Assembly: GCA_030141605.1 (NCBI GenBank)
Contig: JAQGDQ010000907.1
Span: 17,488 to 81,487, forward strand
DNA length: 64,000 nt
Source of the DNA: Tubiluchus corallicola
Taxonomy: Eukaryota; Priapulida; Priapulimorpha; Priapulimorphida; Tubiluchidae
Direction: 5' to 3'
Shown in pieces: positions 1 to 8,627 of this stretch (within the stretch, counting starts at the first letter, position 1; every line of letters starts with the position of its first letter). The position numbers were made by a program, and so were the translations under genes. The notes under the pieces are model-generated. The model saw only the letters and a list, made by a program, of their open reading frames with translations. It was not told the DNA's origin and ran no database searches.

Positions 1-2
1 GG

Positions 3-863
3 GATATTTCAGGTATTCAGGAGAACCTGTCTGTTGTTTGTAATGGGTTTTTAAAAGATAACAATATTGAAGAGCTTATCGAGGTTTACATGGGTGACCT
101 GGTAGGAGAGAAGGTTTATGAAAAATTTGGTATCGAGTTTCCTCTGTTAATAAAGTTTATTGATGCTAATGATGACTTATCCATTCAGGTTCATCCGGGA
201 GATGAACTAGCAAAGGAGCAGCATAGTGCTTATGGAAAAACAGAAATGTGGTATGTCCTGCAGGCTGATGAAGGGGCAAGGCTTATATCGGGGTTTAATA
301 GAGAGGTTGATGAGGACTTGTATTTACAGCATTTACAGGGTGGGACGTTTCGGGAATTGCTTAATGAAGAAGAGGTTAGTGCTGGGGATGCTTTTTTTAT
401 ACCTGCAGGAAGAGTACATGCTGTGGGCAAAGGAATTGTTCTTGCAGAGATACAGCAAGTATCGGATGTTACATACAGAATAAATGATTTTGACCGTGTG
501 GATAATAATGGAGAGCCGAGGGAGCTACACACAGAGCTGGCAAAGGAGGCAATTGACTACAGGGTTGAAAAAAATTACAGAGCCTGTTATCAGCACAAAA
601 ATAACAGGTCTTCGAATATTGTTAAATGCGAGTACTTTACGGTCAATGTTTTGAGTGTTTCCCGGCCTGTTGAGAAGAATTATAACCTGCTGGATTCTTT
701 TGTTATTCATATATGTTTGGAAGGGGATTACAATATAAGTTTTGGCAAGAGCCAGCAAGAGAGAGTAGGCAAAGGGGAGACGGCTCTTATCCCGGCTTCA
801 ATTGAGAATATTACTGTCACACCTATAGGTGGTGCTGCGAAACTGCTTGAGGTGTATATTTAG
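3..863 (+). CDS. manA: Mannose-6-phosphate isomerase, class I (3' part; start lies outside window)
   Basis: The zinc enzyme interconverts mannose 6-phosphate and fructose 6-phosphate, feeding GDP-mannose and other sugar nucleotide synthesis in the cytoplasm. The frame is open to the left edge, so the ATG at 90 is internal and the true start is outside the window. Cupin metal-site motifs are visible: SIQVHPGDELA (His), GKTEMWYVL (Glu) and PAGRVHAVGKG (His), followed by the usual poorly conserved C-terminal half. The 286 codons seen, against about 320 for the short bacterial form, suggest only the first few dozen residues are missing. The next gene, engB, begins 55 bp downstream on the same strand. 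Family assignment is secure; the symbol is by family. Confidence 0.93.
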   Translation, partial: DISGIQENLSVVCNGFLKDNNIEELIEVYMGDLVGEKVYEKFGIEFPLLIKFIDANDDLSIQVHPGDELAKEQHSAYGKTEMWYVLQADEGARLISGFNREVDEDLYLQHLQGGTFRELLNEEEVSAGDAFFIPAGRVHAVGKGIVLAEIQQVSDVTYRINDFDRVDNNGEPRELHTELAKEAIDYRVEKNYRACYQHKNNRSSNIVKCEYFTVNVLSVSRPVEKNYNLLDSFVIHICLEGDYNISFGKSQQERVGKGETALIPASIENITVTPIGGAAKLLEVYI

Positions 864-918
864 CCGGTTAATGTTGCAGACAAACTACTTCTTGTAGAGT
901 ATTATAAAGACTTGAGAT

Positions 919-1509
919 ATGTTGATAAAGTCAGCTAAGTTTGTTGTGAGCAATACTGAGCCTTCTAAATGTCCGGCACCGGACAGGCCGGAGTATGCTT
1001 TTATTGGCCGGTCAAATGTAGGAAAGTCATCGCTGATAAATATGCTTACCAGCAATAAAAAGCTGGCAAAAACATCTTCTAGCCCGGGGAAAACAAGGTT
1101 GATAAACCACTTTCTTATTAATGGGGAGTGGTACTTGGTAGACCTTCCTGGTTATGGTTATGCAAAAGTGATGCGTAATGAGCGTAATAAGTGGTTGAGG
1201 TTTATACGTGAGTATATGTTAACCCGACAGAACTTATACTGCGTTATGGTGTTGATTGATGTTCGTATTAAGCCACAAGACATTGATCTGGAGTTTATGA
1301 GCTGGCTGGGAACTAGTATGATCCCATTTGTTATGGTGTTCACAAAAACTGACAAGATAAAAAACGCTCAGGTGAAAAAAAATATAGAGTTGTATAAGGA
1401 GGAAATGCTGAAGACATGGGAGGAGATACCGCAGATTTTTATCACTTCTGCTGAGACGGGTAAAGGGAAGGAGGAGCTGTGTGATTTTATTGGTAGTATA
1501 AAGGCGTAA
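919..1509 (+). CDS. engB: Ribosome biogenesis GTP-binding protein EngB (YihA/YsxC)
   Basis: This is a small essential GTPase needed for assembly of the large ribosomal subunit. At 196 residues it has the normal family length. The G1 loop GRSNVGKSS is at about residues 30-38, the G3 motif DLPGYGYA at 75-82 and the G4 motif TKTD at 142-145; the SSSPGKTR segment just after G1 is the family's switch region. The ATG at 919 gives the standard N-terminus (LIKSAKFVVSN) with no upstream alternative needed. It lies between manA and tadA on the same strand, with short gaps that allow cotranscription. Confidence 0.96.
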   Translation: MLIKSAKFVVSNTEPSKCPAPDRPEYAFIGRSNVGKSSLINMLTSNKKLAKTSSSPGKTRLINHFLINGEWYLVDLPGYGYAKVMRNERNKWLRFIREYMLTRQNLYCVMVLIDVRIKPQDIDLEFMSWLGTSMIPFVMVFTKTDKIKNAQVKKNIELYKEEMLKTWEEIPQIFITSAETGKGKEELCDFIGSIKA

Positions 1510-1565
1510 GAGATGTTGCTGAGCAGCTGTTTATGTTTTTTGGGAGATGGTTAAATAGCTAGACA

Positions 1566-2009
1566 ATGATAGATATATATCAGGATGAGTATTTTATGAA
1601 GAAAGCACTGGAAGAGGCACAGCATGCTTTTGCCAAGGGAGAGGTGCCTGTAGGCGCTATTGTTGTTTGCCAAAATCGCATTATCGCCAGGGCGTTTAAT
1701 TTGGTGGATACACTTAATGATGCTACAGCTCATGCGGAGATGCAGGTGATTACTGCTGCGGCTAATTCTTTGGGGGGGAAGTATCTCAATGGTTGTGTGT
1801 TGTATGCTACTGTTGAGCCGTGTGTGATGTGTGCTGGCGCTTTGGGCTGGGCGCAAGTTAGCAGGTTGGTATATGGTGCAGGTGATGAGAAAAAAGGTTA
1901 TACCCGGCTTGCACCTGATGCTTTACATCCAAAAACAGAGGTGTCAAAAGGAGTACTGGAAAGTGAGTGTTCACAGTTAATGAAGGCGTTTTTTATGCAA
2001 AAACGATAA
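1566..2009 (+). CDS. tadA: tRNA-specific adenosine deaminase TadA
   Basis: The protein converts adenosine 34 to inosine in the anticodon of tRNA-Arg(ACG), allowing one tRNA to read three arginine codons. The zinc deaminase signature is complete: H-A-E at residues 56-58 (HAEMQ) and PCVMCAGA at 85-92 giving the two cysteine ligands, with Glu58 the expected proton shuttle. At 147 residues it is typical of bacterial TadA. The start used places DEYFMKKALEEA at the N-terminus, as in the family. It lies 56 bp after engB. A guanine deaminase is the only close alternative and is less likely given length and motif. Confidence 0.93.
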   Translation: MIDIYQDEYFMKKALEEAQHAFAKGEVPVGAIVVCQNRIIARAFNLVDTLNDATAHAEMQVITAAANSLGGKYLNGCVLYATVEPCVMCAGALGWAQVSRLVYGAGDEKKGYTRLAPDALHPKTEVSKGVLESECSQLMKAFFMQKR

Positions 2010-2212
2010 AGATCCTTCTTTTTTAAGTGGTTTTGGTAGAGGTGTTTATGCTGAGTTGCGGACAGTTATTCCTTTGTTGTATCATGCAGCTTGCCGATGT
2101 TGGAGATGCTTTTCTGAACACACATCTCTGTTAGAGTTAGAAAACTTCCGATTTTTTTTGCAAGAACGCCAAAAATGATTAATATAGTGCAAATTACTTA
2201 GTAAAGTGTATT

Positions 2213-3211
2213 ATGAAGAGAGTTGCAGTAGTAGGCTTTGGTTTTATGGGAATGACACACTCTAAGAGTATCCTCAAGAGCAATAATTTGCAACTGGTCG
2301 CTATTGTTGATAAGGAGACGGGAGGAATTGGAGAGAAGCTTAGGTCTGATAGCGGTAATTTTTCTACAGGAGATATTGATCCTGCGTTAATACGTGGTAT
2401 CAGAGAGTATTCTGACTTAAGCGACTGCCTGAGCAGTGAAGAGTTGGACGCTGTGCATATATGTGTACACACCAATCTTCACTACAGCATGGCGAAGATG
2501 GCGTTGGAAAGTGGCAAGCATGTTTTCCTAGAAAAACCAATTTGTTTGAATATTGGGCATGGGGAGGAGTTGGTGCAGATGGCAAAAGGGAGCGGCTTGG
2601 TGCTAATGGTTGCTCATGTTGTGCGTTTTATGCCACCTTACCAAAAGCTGAAAAAATGGGTTGATAGTCGGGAGTTTGGGGAGTTGAAATTTTTGTCACT
2701 ATCTAGGTTTTCGGGAGTTCCTTCGTGGGGAGAATGGAGAGAGAGACAAGCCGATTTTGGCTCTTCTGGAGGGGCTCTTTTTGACTTGGCTATCCATGAT
2801 ATAGATTTTGCAAGCTATCTGCTTGGAAAGCCTAAAAGTATAAGGAGCAACTGCTTACCCGGGAGGTTGAGCAATTACGACTATGTAAGTGCAATGTGGG
2901 AATATCAGGACAGTGACCTTATCGTGAAGGTTGAAGGAGGGAATATCTTACATTCAAGCTTCCCTTTTCAGGCGGGGTTTGTGGCCAGATTTGAGAATGC
3001 CAGCGTACAGTACACAACCTTTCAGCCTGATGTTATTCAGGTAGCCACAGATGATGGTATAACAGAGGTTGAGGCAGGGAATGCAGAAGATGGCTTTTAT
3101 AACGAGGTAGCCTATTTTGCAGACTGCATCGAAGATGGCAAGGAGCCAAAAGAGTGTATGCCGGAGTCGTCTTTACAGACAATACGATTGTGTTATGACC
3201 ATATACATTAA
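2213..3211 (+). CDS. Gfo/Idh/MocA-family oxidoreductase
   Basis: This is an NAD(P)-dependent sugar or cyclitol dehydrogenase of 332 residues. The N-terminal Rossmann motif VVGFGFMGMTHSKS starts at about residue 5, and the family signature FLEKPICLN, whose Lys is the catalytic lysine, is near residue 110. The C-terminal alpha/beta domain contains the SGGALFDLAIHDID motif with a His typical of the active site. The stop is 12 bp before the start of a DegT-type aminotransferase, so the two almost certainly form one transcription unit. Such pairs usually make an amino sugar: the dehydrogenase gives a keto sugar and the aminotransferase adds the amine. The substrate cannot be read from sequence alone. 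Confidence 0.9.
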   Translation: MKRVAVVGFGFMGMTHSKSILKSNNLQLVAIVDKETGGIGEKLRSDSGNFSTGDIDPALIRGIREYSDLSDCLSSEELDAVHICVHTNLHYSMAKMALESGKHVFLEKPICLNIGHGEELVQMAKGSGLVLMVAHVVRFMPPYQKLKKWVDSREFGELKFLSLSRFSGVPSWGEWRERQADFGSSGGALFDLAIHDIDFASYLLGKPKSIRSNCLPGRLSNYDYVSAMWEYQDSDLIVKVEGGNILHSSFPFQAGFVARFENASVQYTTFQPDVIQVATDDGITEVEAGNAEDGFYNEVAYFADCIEDGKEPKECMPESSLQTIRLCYDHIH

Positions 3212-3223
3212 ACAAGACTTAAG

Positions 3224-4468
3224 ATGAAAGACTTAGCTATCAACGGAGGTGAAAAAACTGTAGAAAAAAAGTTTGACTGGCCAATATTTGATGAGGCAGA
3301 TGTTAACGCTGTCACCGAGATAGTAAGAAGTGGGGAGTGGGGTAATCCCGACTGTGCCGGTATAGTGGAGGTTTTTGAAAAAGAGTTTGCTGCATATTGT
3401 GGTAGTAAATATGCACTGACATGTGTTAATGGCTCTGTTGCTATACGCCTTGCCCTGATTGCATGTGGTGTGAACCCGGGTGACGAAGTGATTGTACCTC
3501 CATATACGTTTATAGCTACTGCTTCAGTAGTTTTGGAAGCAAACTGTGTGCCTGTGTTTGTAGATATTGAACCGGATACATATAATATTGACCCTATTGA
3601 GGTAGAAAAAGCTATTACACCACGTACAAAGGCAGTTATTCCGGTACACTTTGCTGGGCAATCGTGTAATATGGATGCGCTTGTGAAAATTGCAACAAAG
3701 CACAATATCTGTATAATTGAAGATGCATGCCATGCTCATGGAGGAGAGTATAAAGGCAAAAAACTGGGAAGTATTGGAGATGCCGGTTGTTTTAGTTTTC
3801 AATCGTCAAAAAACCTTACTTCAGGAGAGGGGGGTGTCATTGTTACTGATGATGAAAAGTTGTATGATATGATGAACTCGCTGAGGAATGTTGGGCGTAT
3901 AGAAGGGGGGCAGTGGTATGAGCACCATAACCCGGGGTGCAACTATCGCATGACTCAGCTTCAGACAGCTTTATTGAGAAAGCAGTTGGAAAGGCTTGAG
4001 GAGCAAACATGTATTAGAAATGAGAATGGGTTGTACCTCAACTCTCTTTTGGAGAAAATAGACGGTATAACCCCTCTTACAAGGGGATTAGGTGAAACAT
4101 TACACACATACCACATATATATATTCCGGTATGACAAATCCAGGTTTAGCAATCTTCCAAAGAAGGAATTTTCCAGGATGCTTGAGGCTGAAGGGGTACC
4201 GTCTTTTATGGGGTATCCTCAACCGCTGTACAAACAGCCATTGTTTCAAAATAAAAACTTCATGTGTTACGCTATTCCCGAGGAGACGGATTATGCAAAC
4301 GTGTGTTGTCCTGTTGCTGAGAAAGCGTGTTACGAAGAAGCGATATGGATATTGCAGCATTCGATGCTTGGAACAAAGGAGGATATGGACAAGTTTGCAA
4401 TAGCAATTAAAAAGATTAAAAAAGCTGCTGCGTCTTATGCAAGACATAATACAAGTTGTACATATTAG
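3224..4468 (+). CDS. DegT/DnrJ/EryC1/StrS-family sugar aminotransferase
   Basis: This PLP-dependent fold-type I aminotransferase has 414 residues. The cofactor site is clear: EDACHAHGGEYKGKKLG in the middle and SFQSSKNLTSGEGG, whose Lys forms the internal aldimine, at about residues 194-207. The N-terminal NGGEKTVEKKFDWP resembles the group that includes 3-amino-5-hydroxybenzoate synthase-like and L-glutamine:scyllo-inosamine-type enzymes. It follows the Gfo/Idh/MocA gene after 12 bp, which suggests joint action on a keto sugar or keto-inositol. No polysaccharide genes are next to it in the window, so the end product is unknown. The tail after KKIKKAAASYA is poorly conserved. Confidence 0.9.
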   Translation: MKDLAINGGEKTVEKKFDWPIFDEADVNAVTEIVRSGEWGNPDCAGIVEVFEKEFAAYCGSKYALTCVNGSVAIRLALIACGVNPGDEVIVPPYTFIATASVVLEANCVPVFVDIEPDTYNIDPIEVEKAITPRTKAVIPVHFAGQSCNMDALVKIATKHNICIIEDACHAHGGEYKGKKLGSIGDAGCFSFQSSKNLTSGEGGVIVTDDEKLYDMMNSLRNVGRIEGGQWYEHHNPGCNYRMTQLQTALLRKQLERLEEQTCIRNENGLYLNSLLEKIDGITPLTRGLGETLHTYHIYIFRYDKSRFSNLPKKEFSRMLEAEGVPSFMGYPQPLYKQPLFQNKNFMCYAIPEETDYANVCCPVAEKACYEEAIWILQHSMLGTKEDMDKFAIAIKKIKKAAASYARHNTSCTY

Positions 4469-4693
4469 GCATGGAGCAGAATAGATATAATCCTTTTGTT
4501 AATAGAGGGTTGCATTTCTGGCTAGCAAACAAGGGATCAGGTTTGTAAGTGCTTTTTTACTTTCTTTTGTCTTGATACAAAAAAATCCCAAAATTGATTC
4601 TGTAAATACTTTTGATGAAAAAACTATGCTGTCGGCTTCGCTTTCAAAACCATTTAAAAGTCAGTTACTGAATACTAAAAGAGAAAGGTGAAA
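4469..4693. other. Gene-free spacer left of the IS5 remnant
   Basis: There is no coding frame of interest. A weak inverted pair is seen around 4560-4595 (CTTTCTTTTGTCTTGATAC followed by an A-run), which may be the end of the upstream two-gene unit. The segment could include further decayed insertion-sequence DNA, but nothing recognisable remains. Confidence 0.4.
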
Positions 4694-4855
4694 GGAAAGT
4701 TTAGGCGAAGAGCTGCCATTAAACCGATAGTATAACATCTCAAAACTGACTTTAGAATGGCTCATTATCCACATGGAAGAAGCTCACCTAAGATAAGTGC
4801 CATGCCTTCTGCTACTAGGCGGAGCTTAAAGAATATGACAGAGAAGTTGGAGCAA
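4694..4855 (+). pseudogene. Remnant of an IS5-type transposase (C-terminal part)
   Basis: Read in the frame starting at 4694, this stretch gives GKFRRRAAIKPIV, a stop, then HLKTDFRMAHYP and an ending SLKNMTEKLEQ. This matches the conserved C-terminal block of IS5-group transposases (RRRAAIEPVIGHLK, DFRM, then NLKKMMEKL), including the region of the catalytic Glu, which is Lys here. The internal stop, the changed Glu and the absence of any upstream transposase frame show a dead fragment. It accounts for part of the otherwise gene-free gap 4469-5149. The call rests on motif memory, not a search. Confidence 0.65.
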
Positions 4856-5149
4856 CCTCCTTCATATGCACTATCGTTTTATTTACTGGAATGACTACAG
4901 GGTTTAATCATGGGCTCATAAAGAGGACTGTTTAATGGAAAAGTAAAAAACTTATTACTTAACTATATAAAATTATTATAAATTTACGAATCTTTTTTGA
5001 TAGGAATCAGCCTTATTTATTGAGATGTGGTTAGAGTTTAGTACTTAATTGTTAATATTTGTTAAGTTTCATTTATATTTGCCAATATTTTAATTAACTC
5101 CCATCTTATTTAATAATATTAATTATGAAGCGAAAAAAAAATATTTTTT

Positions 5150-6877
5150 ATGAGAGGAACAATTGTTTCAATTTTTTCTCTGTGTATTTTTTTACTCTTT
5201 TCTTGTAAAAAGGAAGATAGCGAAGAACCAAATGGCAATAGTATTGGAGAATTGGTATTGACATCTCAAAAAGATATAGAAAACCTTTCTCAGGGCTATA
5301 CAGTTGTTACAGGGAAGTTGCAGATAGGTGCAGAAGAAGGGTCTTCAGATGTCTCTGACCTCTCTCCTTTGGGTTCCATTATTGAGGTAGGGAGCTTAGA
5401 TATAATAGGAAATGAGAGTTTGGAAGATTTGAATGGTTTAGGAGTAAAACAGGTAAACCATGACCTGAAAATATCTAAAAATAGCAAGCTAAAAAGTATA
5501 GAAGGACTGGTTAGCTTAGCTTCTGTAGGGGAGGGCTTTACGATAGATGATAATGATGCTTTGGAAGGTTTAAGTGGTTTAGAAAACCTAATATCAGTAG
5601 GTGGAGATGTGAAAATAACCAACAACAACGAGTTAAAAAGTGATGATGATTATTGTGCTCTTTCCCTATTATTAGAGGCTGACGGTGTAACAGGTTCAGT
5701 TGTTATCTCAGGCAATGGGCATAATCCCACATCAAGTGAGATCCTAACTGCATGCCTGAAATATTTCTGGGTGTCAGACGAGAATTTTAGAAGTGAGCTA
5801 AAAACAACTGTTTCTAATGCTTTTACACCCAACGATAGCCTGATAATAAGCCATCCTGATGTTTTGGCAGTAGAAACTATAGATGTATCTGGCAAGAGTA
5901 TTTCTTCTTTGTCAGGAGTGGAGTATTTTACGGGATTAACTGAGTTGAACTGTAGTAATAACAGCCTTACGAGTTTGGATATAAGTAGCAATTCAGGATT
6001 AACTGAGTTGCATTGCCATGGCAATGGTCTTACAAGTTTGGATATAAGTTCAACCTCTTTGAGTGTGTTGTCTGTAGATGCAGCCATCAAGTGCGAGCCG
6101 TCTATTATAGAAAAGAACCCTACAGATAGTAAATATTGGGATGGGAGTGAACTTGCTTCTTATACTCCATCTACGGACTGTTATTATTTCTGGGTGCCAG
6201 ACGATAACTTTAGGAGTGAGCTAAAAACAACTATCGTTCCTAATGCTTTTACACCCAATGATAGCCTGATAACAAACCACCCAGATGTTTTGGCAGTAGA
6301 CTCTATAAATGTATATGGCAAGAGTATTTCTTCTTTGTCAGGAGTGGAGTATTTTACCTCTTTAACAACTCTGGCCTGCGCTGCTAATCAACTTACAGAA
6401 TTGGATGTAAGTAAACTAACTGCTTTAACAGAACTAAATTGCAGTTTTAACTATCCTCTGGCTACTTTAAATGTAAGTGGTTGTGTTGCTTTAGAAACGT
6501 TGCTTACTGATATGTGTGCTATTACGAGTTTAGATGTGAGTGCACTAACATCTTTAACTTGGTTGCATTGTGGTGAGAATGATTATCTTACCAATTTAAA
6601 TGTGAGTGGACTAACATCTTTGGGGACTTTGGTCTGTAGCGGGACAGCTATCACTGAATTGGATCTGAGTGGACTAACAAACTTAGAGAGTCTGTATTGT
6701 AGTGGAAATTCGAATCTTACGAGTTTGGATATAAGTGGTTCAACTTCTTTGCATACGCTGCAAGTAGATGAAGCCATCAAATGCGAACCCTCTATTAAAG
6801 ATGTTAATCCTGCTGATAGCAAATATTGGGACGGAGATTTTCATCATGACTATGATCCAGCTACGGATTGTCCTTAG
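5150..6877 (+). CDS. Leucine-rich-repeat lipoprotein with two repeated modules
   Basis: This is a predicted surface or periplasmic lipoprotein of 575 residues. A hydrophobic signal segment ends in the lipobox LFSC at about residues 16-19, followed by KKEDSEE. Residues 25-195 resemble a receptor L-type beta-helix (repeating SLEDLNGL, LKSIEGL, LEGLSGL). Then a module beginning YFWVSDENFRSELK at residue 205 is repeated from residue 346; both contain NAFTPNDSLI, SISSLSGVEYFT, LRRs of the form LTSLDIS, and a closing AIKCEPSI and SKYWDG. The two copies are 423 bp apart and still very similar at DNA level, indicating a recent internal duplication. It is a single gene followed by a terminator hairpin. 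A role in adhesion or interaction is inferred from LRR architecture only. Confidence 0.85.
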   Translation: MRGTIVSIFSLCIFLLFSCKKEDSEEPNGNSIGELVLTSQKDIENLSQGYTVVTGKLQIGAEEGSSDVSDLSPLGSIIEVGSLDIIGNESLEDLNGLGVKQVNHDLKISKNSKLKSIEGLVSLASVGEGFTIDDNDALEGLSGLENLISVGGDVKITNNNELKSDDDYCALSLLLEADGVTGSVVISGNGHNPTSSEILTACLKYFWVSDENFRSELKTTVSNAFTPNDSLIISHPDVLAVETIDVSGKSISSLSGVEYFTGLTELNCSNNSLTSLDISSNSGLTELHCHGNGLTSLDISSTSLSVLSVDAAIKCEPSIIEKNPTDSKYWDGSELASYTPSTDCYYFWVPDDNFRSELKTTIVPNAFTPNDSLITNHPDVLAVDSINVYGKSISSLSGVEYFTSLTTLACAANQLTELDVSKLTALTELNCSFNYPLATLNVSGCVALETLLTDMCAITSLDVSALTSLTWLHCGENDYLTNLNVSGLTSLGTLVCSGTAITELDLSGLTNLESLYCSGNSNLTSLDISGSTSLHTLQVDEAIKCEPSIKDVNPADSKYWDGDFHHDYDPATDCP

Positions 6878-6920
6878 TGAAAGAAAAAGGAGCACTATCT
6901 TATACGCTTTGTGTAAATTT

Positions 6921-6953
6921 AAAATACCGGGGGTTGCAACCTCCGGTATTTTT
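6921..6953. terminator. Bidirectional hairpin terminator
   Basis: A 13-bp stem (6921-6933 with 6940-6952, one G-U pair) with loop TTGCAA is flanked by A-rich sequence on the left and T-rich on the right. It sits between the LRR lipoprotein (plus) and the Crp/Fnr gene (minus), which converge here, and can terminate both. Confidence 0.8.
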
Positions 6954-7067
6954 GGTAGTGATCAAGATTTATCTTGGAGAGTGATGGGCACTTTGGCCCG
7001 AAACCGGGTGGTTTGTTTGGTCGATCTTTCAACTTCTGTTGCGCTTGTCATGTTACGGCTGGCATAT

Positions 7068-7766
7068 TTACAAGTTTGCAATTTTTGTTAGCCGGGCTAT
7101 ATCTACAAGCTTAATTTTTCTTTTGTGCAGTTCAATTAAATTGTCGTGGTTAAATTCTGATAGTAGCCGGATAACTGACTCTGTAGCTGTTCCAACCATA
7201 TTTGCCAGATCTTCACGTGTGAGCGATATTTGTAGCGTTTTGTCTTTGTCAAGGTCAAAGTCATCTTTTAGTAGTAGTAGTACTTCTGCAAGTCTCTCTT
7301 TGACTGTTTTTTGGGCAATGTTGGTAATATGGGCATTAGCATCTTTCAATTCGGCGCAAACAATTTTTAGCATTGCCAGTGAGAATTTCGGGTTTTGCTC
7401 TATCAGGTACAGTAAGCATTTGTAGGGGATATAGTACAAAGTAGCATCACTAATGACTTTAGCAGTGGTACAGGCTGTCTCCTGACTTACGAGTGAGCGA
7501 TATGCAATAATATCGCCTTTTTTAGCAAAGCGTATTATCTGCTCTTTACCATCTACTCCGGTTTTATAAACCTTTACGACACCTTGTGTTATACAATAAA
7601 AGCCGGTGAGGCGTTTGCCTTCATGATACACAAAACTCCCCCTTTTATAAAAGACACAATTTGCCTCGTCTTTCAATTTGTTCAGCTCATCGTTTGATAG
7701 CTTTTGGAAAAAATAAAACGTTGAAAGATCTATTACTACCTCTGGTGGTTTAATATTACCCTTCAT
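7068..7766 (-). CDS. Crp/Fnr-family transcriptional regulator
   Basis: This DNA-binding regulator has 232 residues. The N-terminal half is a cyclic-nucleotide-binding-type beta barrel (residues about 20-130, with KRGSFVYHEGKR and the glycine pattern around TGFYCITQGVVKVY). The C-terminal winged helix contains ISLTREDLANMVGTATESVIRLLSEF, a typical Crp recognition helix. No Fnr-type cysteine cluster is seen at the N-terminus, so direct iron-sulfur oxygen sensing is unlikely. It starts 45 bp after sdhB on the same strand, so it may be cotranscribed with the succinate dehydrogenase genes and may control respiratory metabolism; that link is inferred from position. Confidence 0.88.
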   Translation of the reverse strand: MKGNIKPPEVVIDLSTFYFFQKLSNDELNKLKDEANCVFYKRGSFVYHEGKRLTGFYCITQGVVKVYKTGVDGKEQIIRFAKKGDIIAYRSLVSQETACTTAKVISDATLYYIPYKCLLYLIEQNPKFSLAMLKIVCAELKDANAHITNIAQKTVKERLAEVLLLLKDDFDLDKDKTLQISLTREDLANMVGTATESVIRLLSEFNHDNLIELHKRKIKLVDIARLTKIANL

Positions 7767-7811
7767 GTCGTTTGAGTAGTTATCGAGTAGGGGAATTTCC
7801 TCTTTTAATTT

Positions 7812-8573
7812 CTAATCAGCAATTTTCGCTAATAAATACTCCCTATTTAGTCTAGCAATATGAGATATTGAAATTTTTTTGGGGCATGCTACTTCGCAAG
7901 CACCGGTATTGGTGCACCCTCCAAAGCCAAGTTCATCCATTTTTGCTACCATCGCTTTTGCTCGACGTTTTGCTTCAACCTTTCCTTGTGGCAGCTTTGC
8001 GAGGTGCGAAACCTTTGCAGCAACAAACAGCATTGCTGAAGAGTTTTTGCATGTTGCTACACAGGCGCCACAACCAATACATGATGCTGCATCCATCGCT
8101 TCTTCTGCGTCGTGTTGAGGTATGGGGATAGCATTACCGTCAGGGATACCACCCGTGTTTATAGAGACAAAACCTCCTGCGTGCTGTATTTTTTCAAATG
8201 CGGTACGATCCACTATTAAGTCTTTGACAACGGGAAATGCTCCTGCGCGCCACGGTTCGACCGTAATTGTTTCGCCTTCCTGAAATTTACGCATGTGTAG
8301 CTGGCAAGTGGTTATTTCAGAGTCGGGGCCGTGTGCGTGTCCATTAATATACAATGAACACATACCACATATTCCTTCACGGCAATCGTGGTCAAATGCT
8401 ATTGGGTCAATACCCTCTTTTACCAGCTTATCGTTAAGGATATCGAACATTTCGAGGAATGAACTTCCCTGTGAAATATTTTCTATTTCATAGGTTTCAA
8501 AGCGCCCTTTGTCCTTGGGCCTGCTTTGCCTCCACACTTTTATATATAACTTTTTTAATATTTTATCAGCCAT
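7812..8573 (-). CDS. sdhB: Succinate dehydrogenase/fumarate reductase iron-sulfur subunit
   Basis: The electron-transfer subunit (253 residues) links the flavoprotein to the membrane cytochrome b. Three cluster sites are visible: the 2Fe-2S ligands in CREGICGMC plus a later Cys (TTCQLH), the [12 protein letters not shown] motif, and [15 protein letters not shown] for the remaining clusters. The spacing is that of the Bacteroidetes/epsilon type. It is the third gene of sdhC-sdhA-sdhB, 54 bp downstream of sdhA. Direction (succinate oxidation or fumarate reduction) cannot be decided from sequence; in anaerobic Bacteroidales the complex usually works as a fumarate reductase. Confidence 0.96.
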   Translation of the reverse strand: MADKILKKLYIKVWRQSRPKDKGRFETYEIENISQGSSFLEMFDILNDKLVKEGIDPIAFDHDCREGICGMCSLYINGHAHGPDSEITTCQLHMRKFQEGETITVEPWRAGAFPVVKDLIVDRTAFEKIQHAGGFVSINTGGIPDGNAIPIPQHDAEEAMDAASCIGCGACVATCKNSSAMLFVAAKVSHLAKLPQGKVEAKRRAKAMVAKMDELGFGGCTNTGACEVACPKKISISHIARLNREYLLAKIAD

Positions 8574-8627
8574 TTTTCTGTTAATTTTTTGTGTTAACTA
8601 GGTTGTTAATAACACCCCTTTTCATTT

